Below are positions 41,007-49,568 of a DNA stretch of 64,000 nucleotides, piece after piece (position 1 is the stretch's first letter; every line of letters begins with the position of its first letter). Under the pieces are notes generated by a model. That model saw only the letters and a program-made list of their open reading frames with translations, did no database searches and was not told the DNA's origin. This stretch comes from Marinobacter arenosus. GTDB taxonomy: Bacteria; Pseudomonadota; Gammaproteobacteria; Pseudomonadales; Oleiphilaceae. The stretch is from positions 930,001 through 994,000 of the forward strand of contig NZ_JAHVAO010000001.1 of assembly GCF_019264345.1 (NCBI RefSeq), written 5' to 3'. A program made the translations under genes and the position numbers.

Positions 41007-43006
41007 GATAGAGCTCCAGCAGGATCATCAGACTGACCCGCGGTACCTTCGCGGGTGCGTTCGGGTGCCCCGGCCCGCTCACGAACCCGGTAACGGCGGT
41101 CGGAGATCGCGAGGAAGCCGCCTGCCGCCATGAACAGAGAGCCCAACCATAGCCAGCGCACCAGAGGCTTGTACTGGAGCCGAATTGCCCAGGCCTGGTC
41201 CGAGATACGTTCACCAATGGCAACGAAAATATCCCGGAACAGGCCTGCGTCAATGTCCGCCTCGGTCATGACGCTCATGCCCACGGAATACTGCCGCTTT
41301 TCCGGGTGCAGGTCGGCGATCCGTTTGCCGTCCAGAATCACATCAAAGCTGCCGTATTGTGCCGTGAAGTTGGGCCCCTGGCGCTCGCCGATCTCGCGAA
41401 AGACGAACTGGTAATCACCCACCGAGGCGACATCACCGGGCACCATCCGCACATCCCGCTCGATGCCGTAGTTCGAAGCCACGGTGGCACCCGCGATGGT
41501 GATGGCCAGGCCCAGGTGCCCGAGAACCATGCCGTAATAGCTTCTTGACTGGCGCCTGAGCCCGTGGATCCGGCCCTTGCGGGACGAGGATTTGTCCCAA
41601 AGGTCCCAGAACGTGGCCACCGCCACCCACATGGCGGAAAAGATCCCGGCAAACGCCCAGGGCTTAAAGCCACCATACCCGATCAGTACGGCGGTACTGG
41701 CGACCAGGCTGATCGCCAGTGGCCATAACAGTTTGCGGCCAAGCCAGCCCCCGTCGGTCTTTTTCCAACGCGAGAAGATACCGGCGCCGAGCAACAGGCC
41801 CGTGGCAACCGCGAGCGGGCTGAACGTGAGGTTGAAGAAGGGTTCGCCGATGGAGAGTTTGCCCATATCGAGATAATCCAGCACCAGCGGGTACAACGTG
41901 CCCACGGCAACCAGCAAGGTGGCAGAAACCAGCAGTACGTTGTTGAGCAGCAGGAAGATCTCCCGCGACAAGGAACCGTATCGGGCCCGGACGTGGACCA
42001 CGGGGGCCCGAAAAGCGTAAAGCGTGAGACTGGCGATGACAGTGATCGCTAACAGACCCAGAAGGAACACACCCCGCTCCGGATCGGAAGCGAAGGCATG
42101 AACCGACGTCAGAACCCCTGACCGAACCAGGAACGTACCCAGCAAACTCAGGGAAAAGGTAACGATGGCGAGCAGCACGGTCCAACTCTTGAACACGCCG
42201 CGTTTTTCAGTCACCGCCAGTGAATGCATCAATGCGGTGCCGGAGAGCCAGGGCAGGAGCGAGGCGTTTTCGACCGGGTCCCAGAACCACCAGCCGCCCC
42301 ACCCCAGCTCGTAGTAGGCCCACCAACTGCCAAGGGCAATACCCAGCGAGAGGAACGCCCAGGCCACCGTGGTCCAGGGGCGCGACCAACGGGCCCAGGC
42401 CGCATCCAGCCGGCCGTTCATCAACGCGGCAATCGCAAAGGCGAAAGCCACGGAGAAACCCACATAACCCATGTACAGCATGGGCGGATGCACGATCAGC
42501 CCGAAGTCCTGCAACAGCGGATTCAGGTCGGCGCCGTCCGCCGGAATATTCGGCAGCAGGCGGTCAAACGGATTGGAGGTGATAATGATAAACAGTAGAA
42601 AACCAACCGCGACCATGCCCAGGACCGACAGGACCTGGGAGATCATCACGGACGGCAGGCGTCGGCTGAAGACCGCCACAGCCAGTGTCCAGCCTGCCAG
42701 CATCAATATCCAGAGCAACAGCGACCCTTCGTGACCGCCCCACACCGCACTGAACTTGAAGTACCAGGGCAACAGGCTGTTGCTGTTATTGGCCACATAG
42801 GCGACGGAAAAATCGTCGGTCAGGAAGGCATGGGTCAGTACCGCGAAGGCCAGGGCAATGAATACAAACATGCCGGTCGCCAGAGGACGGGCGAAAGCCT
42901 GGAGATTGTCCCGCCCGGAGACAGAACCTGCCAGGGGCACGACGGAAAGGAGCACTGCCAGCAACAGCGCGAGAATCAGTGCGAGCTGTCCGAGTTCCGG
43001 ATACAT
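41003..43006 (-). CDS. ccmF: Cytochrome c heme lyase subunit CcmF
   Basis: A 667-residue membrane protein with about 15 helices that joins heme from CcmE to apocytochrome c. The heme-handling tryptophan-rich WWD motif WGGWWFWDPVENASLLPWL lies at about residues 236-254, and the conserved histidines in HEGSLLLW, HPPMLYMGY and TALMHS are present. I use ATG 43006, six bases after GGAGG, rather than the adjacent TTG. Confidence 0.97.
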   Translation of the reverse strand: MYPELGQLALILALLLAVLLSVVPLAGSVSGRDNLQAFARPLATGMFVFIALAFAVLTHAFLTDDFSVAYVANNSNSLLPWYFKFSAVWGGHEGSLLLWILMLAGWTLAVAVFSRRLPSVMISQVLSVLGMVAVGFLLFIIITSNPFDRLLPNIPADGADLNPLLQDFGLIVHPPMLYMGYVGFSVAFAFAIAALMNGRLDAAWARWSRPWTTVAWAFLSLGIALGSWWAYYELGWGGWWFWDPVENASLLPWLSGTALMHSLAVTEKRGVFKSWTVLLAIVTFSLSLLGTFLVRSGVLTSVHAFASDPERGVFLLGLLAITVIASLTLYAFRAPVVHVRARYGSLSREIFLLLNNVLLVSATLLVAVGTLYPLVLDYLDMGKLSIGEPFFNLTFSPLAVATGLLLGAGIFSRWKKTDGGWLGRKLLWPLAISLVASTAVLIGYGGFKPWAFAGIFSAMWVAVATFWDLWDKSSSRKGRIHGLRRQSRSYYGMVLGHLGLAITIAGATVASNYGIERDVRMVPGDVASVGDYQFVFREIGERQGPNFTAQYGSFDVILDGKRIADLHPEKRQYSVGMSVMTEADIDAGLFRDIFVAIGERISDQAWAIRLQYKPLVRWLWLGSLFMAAGGFLAISDRRYRVRERAGAPERTREGTAGQSDDPAGALS

Positions 43007-43045
43007 CAAAGCCCTCCAGCCAACCGGCTGTTCAATGTGTGGTGA

Positions 43046-43516
43046 TCAGTAAGCGGGTGCGTCGCCAGCCTTGGCCGGCTGTTGCCCGTTTTTTGCGGAT
43101 TTCGCCAACGCGTCAGCCACTTCCGGTGGCATATAGTTTTCGTCGTGTTTAGCCAGCACCTGGTCCGCAACGAAACGACCCTGACCGTTCAACTGGCCCA
43201 TGGCAACAACACCCTGCCCTTCGGCAAACAGATCGGGCAGGATACCGACGTACTCCACCGGAACCGACGCATTGAAGTCGGTCACCCGAAACTCCACTTT
43301 CAGGCTGTTGGGATCACGCACCACAGACCCTTCTTCAACCATACCGCCAGCGCGAATCCGGACATCAACCGGTGCCTCACCCTCGGAGATCTGGGTTGGA
43401 TCATAGAACAGGTTGATGTTCTGACGGAGCGCGTAGGTGGTCAGACCTACCGCAATAGCGATGCCTGCCACGAGGAAAAGAACAATGGTCAGCCGTTTTT
43501 TACGGATCGGGTGCAT
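43046..43516 (-). CDS. ccmE: Heme chaperone CcmE
   Basis: A 156-residue membrane-anchored periplasmic protein (helix about 9-28) that carries heme covalently. The heme-binding histidine H124 and Y128 are in [14 protein letters not shown], identical in pattern to E. coli CcmE. The beta-barrel OB fold precedes it ([23 protein letters not shown]). It lies between ccmD and ccmF, 36 bases from the latter. Confidence 0.97.
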   Translation of the reverse strand: MHPIRKKRLTIVLFLVAGIAIAVGLTTYALRQNINLFYDPTQISEGEAPVDVRIRAGGMVEEGSVVRDPNSLKVEFRVTDFNASVPVEYVGILPDLFAEGQGVVAMGQLNGQGRFVADQVLAKHDENYMPPEVADALAKSAKNGQQPAKAGDAPAY

Positions 43517-43530
43517 TGAGTATCTGCCCT

Positions 43531-43767
43531 TCAGTCTTGGGAAACATTGACGCGAGTGAACGTGGCCGCCGCCCGGGTCGCGGCAGCCCCCGTCGTGTTC
43601 TCGAGAGATTCAAATTGCCGACGGCAGGACTGGATCACCGCCCGGCGACGCCGGACCGACCAGATCATCAGCCCCGCCATCAGCAGGAAGAAGGCCCCAT
43701 AACAGGTCCACACGTAGGGACCGTGTCCTTCCATCGAGAGAAAGGCAGCGAACGAATCAAACGCCAT
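43531..43767 (-). CDS. ccmD: Heme exporter protein CcmD
   Basis: A 78-residue protein with one membrane helix (about residues 18-38, [21 protein letters not shown]) followed at once by a basic RRRR stretch, the CcmD pattern. It stabilises the CcmABC-CcmE complex. It lies three bases after ccmC and 14 before ccmE. Confidence 0.92.
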   Translation of the reverse strand: MAFDSFAAFLSMEGHGPYVWTCYGAFFLLMAGLMIWSVRRRRAVIQSCRRQFESLENTTGAAATRAAATFTRVNVSQD

Positions 43768-43770
43768 CGA

Positions 43771-44514
43771 TCAGGCCCTCCCCGCCATAACGTGATCTTT
43801 TACCCAGCGCGTGCGTTGCTCACGGACCAGAATTTCGGTTTGCATACGCAGGCAGGCAAGCCAGCCAAACACCAAGTACAAACCGAGGATGGACAGCAAC
43901 AGCGGCACCCACATCTCAGGCGGCATGGACGGCTTTTCGGTCAGCTTGAACGTTGCCGGCTGGTGCAGGGTGTTCCACCACTCCACCGAATACTTGATGA
44001 TAGGGATGTTCACCACGCCGACCAAGACCAGCACCGCCACAGCCCGGGCCGCCGATTTCTCATCGTTGATCGCCCGATCGAGGGCAATCACGCCGCCGTA
44101 GAGGAACAGCAGGATCAACATGGACGTGAGCCGGGCATCCCAGATCCACCAGGTTCCCCAGGTCGGCTTACCCCAGACAGCGCCGGTGAAGAGGGCCAGG
44201 AACGTCAGCACCAGGCCAACCGGTGCCACCGCTTTGACAAAGACGTCGGCCAGCTTCATTCGCCACACCAGTGTCACGACGGCGGCCACGGCCATCATGA
44301 TGTAGACGGACTGCGCCAGGAACGCTGTGGGCACGTGGATAAAAATGATGCGGTAACTGTTGCCCTGGAGATAGTCCTTGGGCGCAAATCCCAGGCCCCA
44401 CACGATGCCGCCCATTAACAGCAGTACGCCACCCGCCAGCAGCCAGGGCATTAACCGGGTTGCAATCCCGAAGAACCATTTGGGGGAGCCCAGTTTATGA
44501 AAGATCTGCCACAT
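43771..44514 (-). CDS. ccmC: Heme exporter/handling protein CcmC
   Basis: A 247-residue membrane protein with six helices and the WWD motif WGTWWIWDARLTSMLILLFLY that binds heme and loads it onto CcmE. HVPTAFLAQSVYI contains the conserved axial histidine, and the second is in KYSVEWWNTLHQPA. It lies 33 bases after ccmB. Confidence 0.96.
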   Translation of the reverse strand: MWQIFHKLGSPKWFFGIATRLMPWLLAGGVLLLMGGIVWGLGFAPKDYLQGNSYRIIFIHVPTAFLAQSVYIMMAVAAVVTLVWRMKLADVFVKAVAPVGLVLTFLALFTGAVWGKPTWGTWWIWDARLTSMLILLFLYGGVIALDRAINDEKSAARAVAVLVLVGVVNIPIIKYSVEWWNTLHQPATFKLTEKPSMPPEMWVPLLLSILGLYLVFGWLACLRMQTEILVREQRTRWVKDHVMAGRA

Positions 44515-44547
44515 CAGTTGGATACCCTAAACATCATCAACGTCTTC

Positions 44548-45273
44548 CTAGCTGTTTGACAGGCTGATTCGCAATGCCGCCGAGGCCGCAAACGGGGCCA
44601 GCGTGACTGCCAGGACGAGGAAAGCCCCCATCAGGGCCAGGTAAGCGTCAACCGACGCTCCCTCGGCAGCCGCGGCGACCGTGCCCGTGCCAAAAATCAG
44701 GACCGGAATGTACAGCGGAATGATCAGCAGGGACAAGAGCACACCCGCTGACCGCAATCCGAGGGTCAACGCCGCGCCAATAGACCCGATCAGACTCAGC
44801 ACCGGCGTACCAATCAGCAGCGTTAGACACAAAACTGCAATGGAGTTCCCTTCCAGATGCACCATGACCCCAAGAACCGGGGCCAGCAGCACCAGCGGCA
44901 GCCCGGTCAGCGCCCAGTGTGCCACCGTCTTCGCCAGCACCAGCAAAAACAACGGCTGCGGCTGAAGCACCAACTGCTCCAGCGTACCGTCATCAAAATC
45001 GTGCCGGAACAGGTGATCGAGCGACAGCAGCACGGACAACAGCGCCGCTACCCACAGGATACCCGCACCGGCTTCCCGCAGGAATGACACTTCCGGGCTA
45101 ACACCAAGGGGGAAGAGCGTCACCACCATGACAAAAAACAGCAACGGGTTGAGCAGGTCCTGGCGCTGTCGAAACGCCACCTTCATGTCACGGCTGAACA
45201 CCGCCTTCATGGCGGCAACATTGCCGACCCCCGAACTCAGGGGCTTGATCACGGGCCGGGCTTCAGCGTTCAT
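44548..45273 (-). CDS. ccmB: Heme exporter permease CcmB
   Basis: A 241-residue ABC-type permease with six hydrophobic segments and the family stretch LLNPLLFFVMVVTLFPLGVSP near the N-terminus. With CcmA it powers release of holo-CcmE from CcmC. Its start overlaps the ccmA stop by 11 bases. Confidence 0.95.
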   Translation of the reverse strand: MNAEARPVIKPLSSGVGNVAAMKAVFSRDMKVAFRQRQDLLNPLLFFVMVVTLFPLGVSPEVSFLREAGAGILWVAALLSVLLSLDHLFRHDFDDGTLEQLVLQPQPLFLLVLAKTVAHWALTGLPLVLLAPVLGVMVHLEGNSIAVLCLTLLIGTPVLSLIGSIGAALTLGLRSAGVLLSLLIIPLYIPVLIFGTGTVAAAAEGASVDAYLALMGAFLVLAVTLAPFAASAALRISLSNS

Positions 45274-45901
45274 CGCTCAACTCTCCGCCCAGAACGACCC
45301 GATGCATGCCCGGCAGTTGCAGGTTGTGGTGGGTGGTGACGACCACGGCACCGCCCTCATCCGCACGATGCTGCAGCAACGCCTCTATGGCGCGGACACC
45401 GTCTGCATCAATGGCGGTAAACACTTCATCGAGCAACCAGAGAGGCTCGTCGGCAATCAGCAGGCGGGCAAGGGCCACCCGGCGTTGCTGACCGGCAGAC
45501 AGCTTGCGGCAGGGGACATCCTGAAAGCCGTCCAGCCCGGTACCCGCCAGCGCCTCGCGCAACACGGAGTCGGTCGTCGGTCGGCGGGATGCCGTCAACG
45601 CCCGGAGGTTTTCCAACGGTGTTAGCAATGCCTTGATGCCGGGCCTGTGGCCCAGATACAGCGTATTGCGCAGAAACTCTTCCCGGTGGGTTGTCCGTGA
45701 CTGCCCGCGCCAGAGTACGTCGCCCGACCAGGCATCGTTGAGCCCGGCCAGAATCCGGAGCAGTGTGGTTTTGCCCGTGCCATTGGCACCCTCGACACGG
45801 GTGACTGTACCGGGCAGTATGGAAAACGAAAGGTCACGGAAGAGTATCCGCTCATCTCGTTCACACTGCAGATTGGCAGCCTGTAGTAACGGCTCAGACA
45901 T
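45263..45901 (-). CDS. ccmA: Cytochrome c biogenesis ATP-binding protein CcmA
   Basis: A 212-residue ABC ATPase with Walker A GANGTGKTTL, signature KLSAGQQRRVALARLL, Walker B LWLLDEVFTAID and the switch histidine in VVVTTHHNL. I start at the ATG at 45901 (MSEPLLQAANLQCER), since the longer frame adds nine residues that the family lacks. It is the first gene of the ccmABCDEFGHI operon and diverges from the fliK-like gene. Confidence 0.95.
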   Translation of the reverse strand: MSEPLLQAANLQCERDERILFRDLSFSILPGTVTRVEGANGTGKTTLLRILAGLNDAWSGDVLWRGQSRTTHREEFLRNTLYLGHRPGIKALLTPLENLRALTASRRPTTDSVLREALAGTGLDGFQDVPCRKLSAGQQRRVALARLLIADEPLWLLDEVFTAIDADGVRAIEALLQHRADEGGAVVVTTHHNLQLPGMHRVVLGGELSDER

Positions 45902-45958
45902 CGGGGCCCCGTAACCAGGACGATGCACGGCTCATGCGGCATCGGGTGTATTCAAGAC

Positions 45959-45973
45959 TGGCGCGGCGGATGC
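45959..45973 (+). promoter_or_regulatory. Sigma-54 type promoter for the fliK-like gene
   Basis: TGGCGCGGCGGATGC: GG and GC are ten bases apart, as required for RpoN (-24/-12 consensus TGGCACG, four bases, TTGC). It lies about 90 bases before the chosen ATG. Two consensus bases differ. Confidence 0.45.
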
Positions 45974-46062
45974 GGACATTAGTCACGGCAAGACCCGCCA
46001 GCGCGGCGTATTATAACGGAAGCGTTAACGGATTACTCTTGCCCAACATCAAATCGATAGCG

Positions 46063-47415
46063 ATGAAACTACCGACTGGCCAACAGCCTCCCCAACCCGC
46101 CGGGCAACACCCAATCTCACCGGTCCGAACGTCAACGTCGAATGGGGTGAACCTGGACAATGTGCCGCCGTCGGCGCGACAGCAGCTTGACGCGTTGCTG
46201 GCCAATCGGCAAACCACACTGGCGCGGGTCGCCGAGATTATCACCCGACAGGGGAATGCAACGTCCGAGGTGCTTCTGGACGTTCGGGGCAAGTCTTTGC
46301 TGGTCGACGCGGCCATTGGCAACACTCGCCTGGAAACCGGTGACTGGGTCAAGGTCATGCGGGCAGGCAATGAATTGCAGTTGATGGGCAAGCTGGCACC
46401 GGCCCAGGAAACCGGTATCGCACGAGCCCTGGTCCAGCACATGCCCTGGCAGCAAAATCTGGAGAGCGGCCTCACGAAATTGCTGTCCAGCCTGACCCAG
46501 GGATTGAAGCCAGAACCCGTTCCCGGCCAGTTGCCCTCGGCACGGCCGAGCCAACCCTTGCCGGAAGCAGCCCGACAAAGCATTCAGCAGGTGCTCGCCC
46601 GCTTGCCCTCGACCACCACGCTCACCCCCGGCAGCGGCCGTCAGGATCAGCCGCTGCAACAGATCAAGCAATGGATCAACGAAAGCGGTCTGTTTGCCGA
46701 ATCGAGACTGACCCAAACGCCCTCTGCCAACCTGCCAGATCTGAAACTGGCGATCGGACGGGTCATTACCGCCCTGCTCGCCCAGCAGGGCCAGGGCCCG
46801 GAGCATTTTAACCGGCTGACACCTCTGGCCAGCCCGGAGCTCGTGATGGCTCCCCTGCAGTTTCCCCAGGCCCCGGTCCAAACATCGGCTCCCTCCTCCG
46901 CCAGCGAATCAACCACCGTCGGCCAGATGCTTCGGCTTCTGGCGGGCATGCTCAACCGGATTACCGTGAACCAGCTCCACAGCCAGGTACTGACAGCGAG
47001 GGCCGGCGGTGACGCGCCCGCACCTCTGTCCACCCTGCTGCTGGAGTTGCCTTGGGTCACCCCCCAGAACGAACCCCGGGTCGCACAGCTGCGCCTGGAG
47101 CAATACCCGGACGACCGCGCAAACCAGGAGAAAACGCAGAAAGCTGCCGCCAGTGAATGGCGACTCTCGCTGGCCATGGACCTGGATGAAGCCGGCCCCC
47201 TGCACTTCGACGTGACACTGCGCCAGCAATCGGTCAGCGCCCGGGTCTGGGCCGAGAAGCAGAGCACTCTGCGACAGGTTAACGAGGAATTGCCCTTGCT
47301 CAGGCAGAGCTTGACCGACCTTGGGCTGGAGGTGACCGATCTGGAGTGTCGACGGGGAACCCCTCAGACGTCGGCCACACGCCTTGAACACAGACTGGTG
47401 GATACAAGAGCATGA
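46063..47415 (+). CDS. fliK: FliK-like flagellar hook-length control protein
   Basis: A 450-residue protein (ATG at 46063; a TTG at 46037 is an alternative). The first two thirds are rich in P, Q, S and L and look flexible, the ruler-like part of FliK proteins. The C-terminal Flg_hook-type domain occupies about residues 345-430, with GPLHFDVTLRQQSVSARVWAEK and LRQSLTDLGLEVTDLEC. FliK measures the hook and switches the export gate (through FlhB) to filament substrates. It overlaps a stand-alone FlhB-tail gene by ATGA. Similar FliK-like genes occur in this neighbourhood in Pseudomonas, and another true fliK may exist elsewhere on the genome. Confidence 0.75.
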   Translation: MKLPTGQQPPQPAGQHPISPVRTSTSNGVNLDNVPPSARQQLDALLANRQTTLARVAEIITRQGNATSEVLLDVRGKSLLVDAAIGNTRLETGDWVKVMRAGNELQLMGKLAPAQETGIARALVQHMPWQQNLESGLTKLLSSLTQGLKPEPVPGQLPSARPSQPLPEAARQSIQQVLARLPSTTTLTPGSGRQDQPLQQIKQWINESGLFAESRLTQTPSANLPDLKLAIGRVITALLAQQGQGPEHFNRLTPLASPELVMAPLQFPQAPVQTSAPSSASESTTVGQMLRLLAGMLNRITVNQLHSQVLTARAGGDAPAPLSTLLLELPWVTPQNEPRVAQLRLEQYPDDRANQEKTQKAAASEWRLSLAMDLDEAGPLHFDVTLRQQSVSARVWAEKQSTLRQVNEELPLLRQSLTDLGLEVTDLECRRGTPQTSATRLEHRLVDTRA

Positions 47416-47720
47416 CCAATGGTACGACCAGACAGGCCGCCAACGCGGCCGTCGCGCTGAAATACGAGGGCGAGCAGGCTCCAATCATTGCCGCCACCGG
47501 CACTCATGAACTGGCAGAGGAAATTATCCGGATAGCCCGGGAGCACAATGTGCCGCTTTATGAGAACGCCGAATTGGCCAGCATTCTGGCCCGACTCTCG
47601 CTTAATGAGGAAATTCCGGAGAGCCTGTACCGGGTGATCGCCGAGATACTGGCCTTCGCCTTCCACATCCGGGGCCGGACACCCGACGATGCCCGACCCG
47701 CAAACCGGGAAAGCGACTGA
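47412..47720 (+). CDS. Stand-alone FlhB C-terminal-domain protein
   Basis: A 102-residue protein that matches only the cytoplasmic tail of FlhB/YscU export-switch proteins: AAVALKYEGEQAPIIAATG, then AREHNVPLYENAELASILARL and IPESLYRVIAEILAFAF. The NPTH autocleavage motif that precedes VALKY in FlhB is absent (NAAVALKY here), so it looks like the already-cleaved second fragment. No membrane helices are present. It is coupled to the FliK-like gene, its expected binding partner. Comparable free domains (FlhX in Helicobacter) can substitute for the FlhB tail. Confidence 0.85.
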   Translation: MTNGTTRQAANAAVALKYEGEQAPIIAATGTHELAEEIIRIAREHNVPLYENAELASILARLSLNEEIPESLYRVIAEILAFAFHIRGRTPDDARPANRESD

Positions 47721-47748
47721 GCGCGCGCCCGAAGACTTCCGGACCGGT

Positions 47749-48141
47749 TTAGGCCACCTGTCGCCGTTTCAACGCGGAGACCAGCTCGGCTTCGGGGCGG
47801 GAGATACCGCAGGTATTCATGAGGTCGTCGATGTCGGCACCCAGGTCGACCAGCCGGGAGGCTTCATCGTAGGAGATTCGCAGCGGGTCGTTCTGGCGCA
47901 TCTCGTCCAGCGTGGTTCGCAGTTCGTGGAGCTGTCGTTCGCAGGCGACCAGCCGCTGGCCGACGCCGACGCTGCCGCTGGTGGTCGCGTGCAGCTCCCG
48001 GCCAAGGATATCGCAGCGGTCCTTGAGCGAGGTTTTCAGCTGCCGGATCTGGCGCCCGTGAGCAACGCCCTGGATCAGAACCAGCGAAAGGGCCAGAACA
48101 GTCAGCCCCCAGGGGAGGTAGGACGGAATTTCTGCAAACAT
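47749..48141 (-). CDS. DUF2802 protein
   Basis: A 130-residue protein with one N-terminal helix (about 8-28), a short coiled segment (RQLKTSLKDRCDILGRELHATT, ERQLHELRTTLDEMRQ) and a C-terminal helix-turn-helix-like part (SYDEASRLVDLGADIDDLMNTCGISRPEAELV), the DUF2802 signature. It closes the flagellar/chemotaxis series after cheW, as in Pseudomonas. The function is unknown. Confidence 0.8.
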   Translation of the reverse strand: MFAEIPSYLPWGLTVLALSLVLIQGVAHGRQIRQLKTSLKDRCDILGRELHATTSGSVGVGQRLVACERQLHELRTTLDEMRQNDPLRISYDEASRLVDLGADIDDLMNTCGISRPEAELVSALKRRQVA

Positions 48142-48211
48142 GACGGACGTCTCCCGTAGTTTAATGACGAAAGGCGTCCATCCGGAGCACTACTGAGCGG
48201 GGATTTCCCGT

Positions 48212-48700
48212 TTACAGTGCGGCGATTTCAGCCCATTCGTTCTCTGACAACATTTTGTCGAATTCAACCAGGATGATCAGTTCACCATCCTTGTTGCACA
48301 CGCCCTGGATAAACTTGGCACTTTCCTCGTTACCCACGTTCGGTGCAGTCTCAATTTCACTGGACTTCAGGTAGACCACCTCAGCCACAGAATCCACCAG
48401 AATACCCATTACCTGGTTAGCGGATTCCATCACTACGATCCGGGTCGCGTCGGTCACTTCCGCATCCGCCAGACCAAACCGGCGACGGGTGTCGATGACC
48501 GTGACAACATTGCCCCGCAGGTTGATGATGCCGAGGACATAATCGGGAGCACCCGGTACAGGCGCTATCTCCGTGTATCTCAGCACTTCCTGTATCTGCA
48601 TGACGTTCAGACCGTAGGTCTCGTCATCCAGACGGAAGGTCACGTACTGCAGTACCTGATCGTCCTGGACCTGATTGTGTTGTCCGCTCGGGGCTGCCAT
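48212..48700 (-). CDS. cheW: Chemotaxis coupling protein CheW
   Basis: A 162-residue CheW that links receptors to CheA. The core starts LQYVTFRLDDETYGLNVMQIQEVLRYTEIAPVPGAPDYVLGIINLRGNVVTVID, the conserved subdomain signature, and ends LIILVEFDKML. I use the ATG at 48700, preceded by AGAGGAGAT; upstream codons read as leader and contain the sigma-54 element region. It lies 133 bases after parP and 70 before the DUF2802 gene. Confidence 0.95.
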   Translation of the reverse strand: MAAPSGQHNQVQDDQVLQYVTFRLDDETYGLNVMQIQEVLRYTEIAPVPGAPDYVLGIINLRGNVVTVIDTRRRFGLADAEVTDATRIVVMESANQVMGILVDSVAEVVYLKSSEIETAPNVGNEESAKFIQGVCNKDGELIILVEFDKMLSENEWAEIAAL

Positions 48701-48783
48701 AGCACTGTATCTCCTCTGTGGCTGCCCGGCGGGCAACCTGATCGTCAAAAAATCATCATCAGTGCCCAATACTATATTCGGGG

Positions 48784-48798
48784 GCACAATCCGTGCCA
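48784..48798 (-). promoter_or_regulatory. Sigma-54 type promoter of cheW
   Basis: On the - strand TGGCACGGATTGTGC: a perfect TGGCACG -24 element and GTGC at -12, GG and GC ten bases apart. It predicts a start near 48772 and a leader of about 70 nt. The -24 element is also part of an inverted repeat GTGCCA-CGC-TGGCAC. Confidence 0.55.
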
Positions 48799-48833
48799 GC
48801 GTGGCACAGTTTCATTCGGTAACCGCGTTTTTC

Positions 48834-49568
48834 TCAACTCAGGTCGAGATGGTGCTCACGTTCAGCCCGGACAAGAAGGTCGGCCATGGTGCGCACGTCA
48901 ATGAGGGCGCACATGTGATCGATGACCGTTCCGGCCAGCCAGGGTCGCTTGCTTCGGGCGGTTCGCCAGCGCACCTCATCCGGTTTCAGCGTGAAGGACT
49001 GCGCCACGTCGTCACAGGCCAGTCCCCATTCGCTGTTGTCCAGTCGAATAACAAAGCGATAGTTGTCACGGGCATTCTCGGGCACTCGTCCCGCCATGAT
49101 CCATTCGGCGGTATCCACCACCCTCAGGTTCTGATCCCGATCAGGCCGTATGCCCATGTACCAGCGCGGGCTTCCCGGGATCGGCCGGATTTCCTCTTCA
49201 ACGCGATGAATCGCGCCCAGCAGAATCAGCGGAACCGCCAACTGCAGACCGGCCACCGTAAAGATCAGGCATTCGAACGGAGCACCGGACCAATCGGGCC
49301 GGGATGGCGGTTCGGAGGCTGCCGGCTGCAACTCGGTCTGCGGTCCGGTGACACGCTCGGGTTCCGGCGTTTCCGGAGCCGGCGCCTTCTCGATGACCGG
49401 CTCCGGGACTGGCGGCTCGTCTACCTGCGGGCTGGCTTCAGGTGCCGGAGCCTCTACGACCGACTCTTCCAGCAGGGCGCTATCCGTCGCCGTATGCAGG
49501 AGGTCATCCAGATAACTGGCGATGGCGCTGGCCGGGTCAGACAGTCTCGTCAATTTTTCGTCAGGCAT
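48834..49568 (-). CDS. parP: CheW-like polar array protein ParP
   Basis: A 244-residue protein with a short N-terminal helix (residues 8-25), a proline/glutamate-rich linker (about 38-90) and a C-terminal CheW-like domain (FECLIFTVAGLQLAVPLILLGAIHRVEE, RVVDTAEWI, FVIRLDNSEWGLACDDV, GTVIDHMCALIDV). Its position directly after a ParA-type gene in the chemotaxis operon matches ParP, which in Vibrio stabilises polar chemosensory arrays by binding CheA, receptors and the ParA homologue ParC. It overlaps parA by 8 bases. Confidence 0.85.
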   Translation of the reverse strand: MPDEKLTRLSDPASAIASYLDDLLHTATDSALLEESVVEAPAPEASPQVDEPPVPEPVIEKAPAPETPEPERVTGPQTELQPAASEPPSRPDWSGAPFECLIFTVAGLQLAVPLILLGAIHRVEEEIRPIPGSPRWYMGIRPDRDQNLRVVDTAEWIMAGRVPENARDNYRFVIRLDNSEWGLACDDVAQSFTLKPDEVRWRTARSKRPWLAGTVIDHMCALIDVRTMADLLVRAEREHHLDLS

